Below are positions 60,125 through 64,000 of a DNA stretch of 64,000 bases, in pieces. Location of the stretch: positions 310,001-374,000 of the forward strand of contig BMTH01000001.1 in the NCBI GenBank assembly GCA_014649575.1, read 5' to 3'. The number at the start of each line of letters is the position of its first letter. Within the stretch, counting starts at the first letter, position 1. Source of the stretch: Streptomyces griseoincarnatus. Lineage in GTDB: Bacteria > Actinomycetota > Actinomycetes > Streptomycetales > Streptomycetaceae. The notes beneath the pieces are model-generated. The model worked only from the letters and a program-made list of their open reading frames with translations, made no database searches and was not told the origin of the DNA. The translations under genes were made by a program, and so were the position numbers.

Positions 60125-61489
60125 ATGCCCCGCCCCCTGCGGGTAGCCATCGTCGGATCCGGCCCCGCCGGGATCTACGCCGCCGACGCCCTGCTCAAGT
60201 CCGACGTGGCCGCCGGCCCCGGCGTGTCCATCGACATCTTCGAGCGGATGCCTGCGCCGTTCGGACTGATCCGTTACGGCGTCGCCCCCGACCACCCGCG
60301 GATCAAGGGCATCATCACGGCCCTCCACCAGGTGCTCGACAAGCCGCAGATCCGGCTCTTCGGCAACGTGGACTACGGCACCGACGTGCACCTCGACGAC
60401 CTCCGCGCCTTCTACGACGGCGTGATCTTCGCCACCGGCGCCATGGCCGACCGCGCGCTGCCGATCCCGGGCATCGACCTGGACGGCTCCTACGGCGCCG
60501 CGGACTTCGTGTCCTGGTACGACGGCCACCCGGACGTGCCCCGCACCTGGCCGCTGGAGGCGGAGAAGGTCGCGGTGCTCGGCGTCGGCAACGTCGCCCT
60601 CGACGTGGCGCGCATCCTCGCCAAGACGGCCGACGAGCTGCTGCCCACGGAGATCCCGCCGAACGTCCACGAGGGCCTGAAGGCCAACAAGGCGATGGAG
60701 ATCCACGTCTTCGGCCGCCGGGGCCCGGCGCAGGCCAAGTTCAGCCCGATGGAGCTGCGGGAGCTGGACCACTCCCCCAGCATCGAGGTGATCGTCGACC
60801 CCGAGGACATCGACTACGACGACGGCTCGATCGCCACCCGGCGCGGCAACAAGCAGGCCGACATGGTCGCCAAGACCCTGGAGAACTGGGCGATCCGCGA
60901 CGTCGGCGACCGCCCGCACAAGCTGTTCCTGCACTTCTTCGAGTCGCCCACCGAGATCCTCGGCGAGGACGGCAAGGTCGTCGGCCTGCGCACCGAGCGC
61001 ACCGCCCTCGACGGCACCGGCAACGTCAAGGGCACCGGCGAGTTCAAGGACTGGGACGTCACCGCGGTGTACCGCGCGGTCGGCTACCTCTCCGACAAGC
61101 TGCCCAAGCTGCCCTGGGACATCGACTCGGGCACCGTCCCGGACGCGGGCGGCCGGGTCATCCAGGAGACCGGCGAACACCTGACGTCGACGTACGTCAC
61201 CGGCTGGATCCGGCGCGGTCCGGTGGGCCTGATCGGGCACACCAAGGGCGACGCCAACGAGACGGTGGCCAACCTGCTGGACGACTACAGGAACGACCGG
61301 CTCGGCACGCCGGGCTCCCCGGACCCCGAGGCCGTCGACGCGTTCCTGGCCGGGCGTGGCGTCCGTTACACCACGTGGGACGGCTGGTACCGCCTGGACG
61401 CGGCGGAGAAGGCGCTGGGCGAGCCGCAGGGCCGTGAGCGCGTGAAGATCGTCGAGCGCGAGGACATGCTCCGCGAGAGCGGCGCCTGA
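60125..61489 (+). CDS. Ferredoxin/adrenodoxin NADP reductase, FprA-like
   Basis: This 454-residue FAD enzyme belongs to the adrenodoxin-reductase family. FAD-binding is RVAIVGSGPAGIYAADALL at residues 6-24, and the family marks PFGLIRYGVAPDHPRIKGI and FATGAMADR follow. The NADP site is VAVLGVGNVALDVARIL, and the C-terminal block GWIRRGPVGLIGHTKGDANE is typical. It moves electrons from NADPH to ferredoxins, serving P450s or iron metabolism. AAGGGA lies eight bases before ATG 60125. The possible iron box suggests repression when iron is abundant. A strong terminator follows. Confidence 0.95.
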   Translation: MPRPLRVAIVGSGPAGIYAADALLKSDVAAGPGVSIDIFERMPAPFGLIRYGVAPDHPRIKGIITALHQVLDKPQIRLFGNVDYGTDVHLDDLRAFYDGVIFATGAMADRALPIPGIDLDGSYGAADFVSWYDGHPDVPRTWPLEAEKVAVLGVGNVALDVARILAKTADELLPTEIPPNVHEGLKANKAMEIHVFGRRGPAQAKFSPMELRELDHSPSIEVIVDPEDIDYDDGSIATRRGNKQADMVAKTLENWAIRDVGDRPHKLFLHFFESPTEILGEDGKVVGLRTERTALDGTGNVKGTGEFKDWDVTAVYRAVGYLSDKLPKLPWDIDSGTVPDAGGRVIQETGEHLTSTYVTGWIRRGPVGLIGHTKGDANETVANLLDDYRNDRLGTPGSPDPEAVDAFLAGRGVRYTTWDGWYRLDAAEKALGEPQGRERVKIVEREDMLRESGA

Positions 61490-61518
61490 CATCCCGCGGC
61501 CCCGGGAAGGGGCCGGTC

Positions 61519-61561
61519 CGCCGGGCGTCCGGCCGGTTCCGTACCGGCCGGACGCCCGGCG
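61519..61561. terminator. Bidirectional terminator
   Basis: A perfect 19-bp stem (CGCCGGGCGTCCGGCCGGT and complement) with a 5-base loop, between converging genes. Confidence 0.9.
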
Positions 61562-61564
61562 TCG

Positions 61565-63937
61565 TCATTCCAGCAGGGCGAGCCGGGCCGTCTCCCCCGG
61601 GTCCACACGCACCGCGCGGTGCCCGGGCAGGTGCACCTCGATCGGGTGGCGGCCGGCGGACGGCACGGTGATCTCCAGCGATCCGCTCTCCAGCCGCAGC
61701 CGCACGCCCCAGTGGCCGTGGTAGCGGACGGTGATGCCGTAGGACGACAGCTCCGGCAGCGGCACGGGATCCAGCCACAGGGCCCCGCCGCGCGTCTCCA
61801 GACCGGTCAGGCCGCGCTGCACCAGGTCGAGGGTGCCCGCCATGGCCCCGAGGTGGATGCCCTCGCCCGTGGTACCGCCCTGGATGTCGGCGATGTCCGA
61901 CTGGAGGGCCTCCTTGCAGAACTTCCACGCGTCCCTGCGGCGTGCCCGGGCCAGGACCCAGCCGTGCACCAGGCCGCTCAGGGTGGAGCCGTGACTGGTG
62001 CGGCGCAGGTAGTGGTCCACCGTGCGCCGCCAGGTCCGCTCGTCCAGGCTCAGTCCCAGGCGCCGGAAGACGCCCTGGAGTTCGGACGGTGAGAACAGGT
62101 AGCCGAGCATGAGGACGTCCGCCTGCTTGGACGCCTGGTAGCGGTTGACGGTGTCGCCCTCCGCCTCCAGGATCCGGTCGAGCCGCCTGATGTCCCCGTA
62201 CCGGCGCCGGTAGCCCCGCCAGTCCAGCTCGGCGAGGTCGCCGTACCCCTCGAACTGGCTGATGACGCCGTCGTGGAAGGGGACGTGCAGGGTGCGGGAG
62301 ACGTGGTCCCAGTGGTCGAGTTCGGCCTCGTCCAGGCCGGTGCGCTCGGCCAGCTCCCGGCGGCGCGGCTCGGGCAGGTGGCGCAGCACCTCCAGGGTGC
62401 GGGCCAGCACCCAGGCGGCGGTGACGTTGGTGTAGGCGTTGTCGTCGAGGCCGGGCCCGGAGGCGTCCGGGTAGGCCTCGTGGTACTCGTCGGGGCCCAC
62501 CACGCCCTTGATGCGGAACCGGCCCAGTTGCTCGTCGAAGGACGCGGAGTCGGCCCAGAAGCGGGAGATCCGCAACAGCATCTCGGCGCCCTTGGTGTGC
62601 AGGAACTCCTCGTCCCCGGCGGCCTCGCAGTACTGCCACACGTTGTAGGCGATGGCCGAGCCGACGTGGTGCTGGAGGTGCGAGTGGTCGGGCAGCCAGC
62701 GGCCCGAACGGGGGTTGAGGTGCAGCTGCTGCGTCTCCTCACGGCCGTCGCTGCCGGACTGCCACGGGTACATCGCGCCGCGCCGACCGGCGTCGTGCGC
62801 CGCCGTACGGGCGCGTTCGAGGCGCCGGTACCGGTAGTGCAGCAGCGCCCGGGAGACCTCAGGGAAGTGCAGGTTCAGGTACGGCAGGACGAACAGCTCG
62901 TCCCAGAACACGTGCCCCCGGTACGCCTCCCCGTGCAGGCCGCGGGCCGGCACCCCCACGTCCAGGTCGGCGGTGTGCGGGGAGAGGGTCTGCAGGACGT
63001 GGAAGAGGTGCAGCCGCAGGATGCGCCCCACCTCGTCGGGCACGTCCGGCTCCGCCCGCCGCCACAGCTGGTGCCAGGCCGTCAGATGGGGGGCCAGCAG
63101 CTCGTCGAAGGGGGCGGCCCGGTGCACCCGGTCGACGGCGGCGTGCAGCGGGTCGCTGATCGCCGGGTCGCGCGAGGTGTGCAGGGCGACGACCTTGTCG
63201 ACGGTCAGGGTCCTCCCGTCCGTCAGGTCCAGCCGGGTCGTCTGCACCGCGCGAGGCAGGTCGTGGCGGACGGTGACGGACGCGGGCGAGGTCAGCCGGG
63301 CGGCGCAGGCGATCCGGACGTCGGAGGTCCGGGTGCGGCAGCGCAGCCACACGGCGTCCTGCTGCGAGGTGCCGGTGACCACGTGGGTGAGGTGGCGGCC
63401 GTCCAGGTCGGCGTAGCGGGGCACCCCGGCGTTGGTGACGCCGCCGTCGAGCGCCGCCTCGACCTCGAGCGGCCTGGAGAAGCCCTCCGCGGTGAACTCG
63501 GTGCGCAGGCCCGCGAGGTGGGGGTCCGCCATGTGGACGAACCGCAGCTGCCGCACCAGGAGCACACCGTCCGCCCCGAGTCCGAACCGGGTCCGGCGCT
63601 CCATCAGGCCGGAGGAAAGGTGCAGGGTGACGGCGTGGTCGAGGACGGGCGTGGTGTCGGGGGTGAGCCAGATACCGCCGGGCCTGCGGAAACGCAGGGG
63701 CAGCCAGTTGGGCAGGTTGACGACGTCCTCGTTCTCCACCTGGCGGCCGCCGACCGAGGAGACGAGCCGGTTGTAGACGCCTGCCGCGTAGGTGCCGGGG
63801 TAGTGCACGGTGTCGGCGGCGCACTCCGCGAGGACGCCACGGGTGGCGAAGTAGCCGTTGCCGAGGGTGCACAGGGATTCCCGCAGGCGCTCGTCGGCGG
63901 GGTCGTAGCCCTCGTACTGCCAGGTCCAGCCCGTCAC
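61565..63937 (-). CDS. GH65 glycoside hydrolase/phosphorylase
   Basis: This 790-residue protein has the size and layout of GH65 disaccharide phosphorylases (maltose, trehalose, kojibiose): an N-terminal beta-sandwich (about 1-270), an (alpha/alpha)6 barrel and a C-terminal beta-sheet cap. The barrel holds GHVFWDELFVLPYL, MYPWQSGSDG, the acid motif VVGPDEYHE, YQASKQADVLMLGY and the anion-binding loop GGTTGEGIHLGAMAGTLD. Known phosphorylases use that loop for phosphate; the HLGAMAGT form fits them. GTG 63937 has GGAGGAG eight bases upstream and overlaps the stop of a gene to its left on the minus strand. The exact disaccharide is unknown. Confidence 0.93.
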   Translation of the reverse strand: MTGWTWQYEGYDPADERLRESLCTLGNGYFATRGVLAECAADTVHYPGTYAAGVYNRLVSSVGGRQVENEDVVNLPNWLPLRFRRPGGIWLTPDTTPVLDHAVTLHLSSGLMERRTRFGLGADGVLLVRQLRFVHMADPHLAGLRTEFTAEGFSRPLEVEAALDGGVTNAGVPRYADLDGRHLTHVVTGTSQQDAVWLRCRTRTSDVRIACAARLTSPASVTVRHDLPRAVQTTRLDLTDGRTLTVDKVVALHTSRDPAISDPLHAAVDRVHRAAPFDELLAPHLTAWHQLWRRAEPDVPDEVGRILRLHLFHVLQTLSPHTADLDVGVPARGLHGEAYRGHVFWDELFVLPYLNLHFPEVSRALLHYRYRRLERARTAAHDAGRRGAMYPWQSGSDGREETQQLHLNPRSGRWLPDHSHLQHHVGSAIAYNVWQYCEAAGDEEFLHTKGAEMLLRISRFWADSASFDEQLGRFRIKGVVGPDEYHEAYPDASGPGLDDNAYTNVTAAWVLARTLEVLRHLPEPRRRELAERTGLDEAELDHWDHVSRTLHVPFHDGVISQFEGYGDLAELDWRGYRRRYGDIRRLDRILEAEGDTVNRYQASKQADVLMLGYLFSPSELQGVFRRLGLSLDERTWRRTVDHYLRRTSHGSTLSGLVHGWVLARARRRDAWKFCKEALQSDIADIQGGTTGEGIHLGAMAGTLDLVQRGLTGLETRGGALWLDPVPLPELSSYGITVRYHGHWGVRLRLESGSLEITVPSAGRHPIEVHLPGHRAVRVDPGETARLALLE

Positions 63938-64000
63938 TTCGCCGCTCCTCCCGCCGACGACCGCCGCGCACGCGACCTTGCGGCCCGTGCGAGAGCGCCG
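63934..64000 (-). CDS. C-terminal end of the gene upstream of GH65 (partial)
   Basis: The frame entering from the right edge reads GALARAARSRARRSSAGGAA, then K and TGA. Its stop overlaps the GTG start of the GH65 gene (GTGA), the coupling seen throughout this window. The visible tail is low-complexity and gives no family. In many bacteria GH65 phosphorylases are paired with beta-phosphoglucomutase, so that is the first thing to look for beyond the edge. Confidence 0.45.
   Translation of the reverse strand, partial: GALARAARSRARRSSAGGAAK

Overview
The window is chromosomal DNA of a Streptomyces or very close relative. It is very GC-rich, the third codon position is almost always G or C, GTG starts are common, neighbouring genes overlap by ATGA/GTGA/TTGA, and there are many secreted hydrolases. 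It also carries typical Streptomyces families: several SpoIIE-type phosphatases, stand-alone RsbW-like ATPases, a DUF397/DUF5753 pair, a DUF574-type methyltransferase and a snapalysin.

Left part (1-11546) is carbohydrate use. A CUT1 sugar ABC transporter (lipoprotein, two permeases), a ROK repressor and a Gfo/Idh/MocA oxidoreductase form one operon, divergent from a truncated medium-chain dehydrogenase. After msrA and a secreted SGNH esterase, a second ROK repressor is divergent from a GH36 alpha-galactosidase.

11560-17310 holds an RsbW-like ATPase and a tight minus-strand operon: a YbdK-type carboxylate-amine ligase, a 26-residue peptide gene, a class II asparagine-synthetase-like amidotransferase and an S9 peptidase. 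The peptide stop and the amidotransferase start share a base (TGATG), and the amidotransferase and peptidase overlap by ATGA. A small peptide, two amide-forming enzymes and a peptidase make this the best candidate for an undescribed peptide-modifying system.

17465-29819 is dominated by stress-signalling parts: an RsbQ-like hydrolase translationally coupled to a PAS-SpoIIE (RsbP-like) phosphatase, then a STAS protein. Also here are a dehydrogenase with a divergent TetR regulator, htpG, a cation/proton antiporter, a coiled-coil protein, a PAS-GAF-SpoIIE phosphatase and a secreted streptogrisin-like protease.

30014-38910 carries a secretory lipase, a tRNA-like element next to a terminator, a snapalysin, an aldo/keto reductase, a small endonuclease V-like protein and a five-gene branched-chain amino-acid-type ABC operon. 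38911-47052 has two arrays of an intergenic repeat, a PucR-type regulator, a giant LuxR-family ATPase regulator with an internal 10-residue repeat, a PETase/cutinase-like polyester hydrolase, DoxX and LysR genes.

The right part (47195-64000) has two small conserved-looking proteins, a TPR protein, two decayed genes (a molybdopterin-oxidoreductase-like remnant and an aldehyde dehydrogenase remnant), a methyltransferase and a WhiJ/AbaA-like XRE-DUF397-ATPase group. It ends with a TetR/SDR pair, a carboxymuconolactone-decarboxylase-like protein, a 919-residue sensor-phosphatase-kinase fusion, an FprA-like ferredoxin reductase behind a probable iron box, and a GH65 glycoside phosphorylase/hydrolase coupled to a gene that runs off the right edge.
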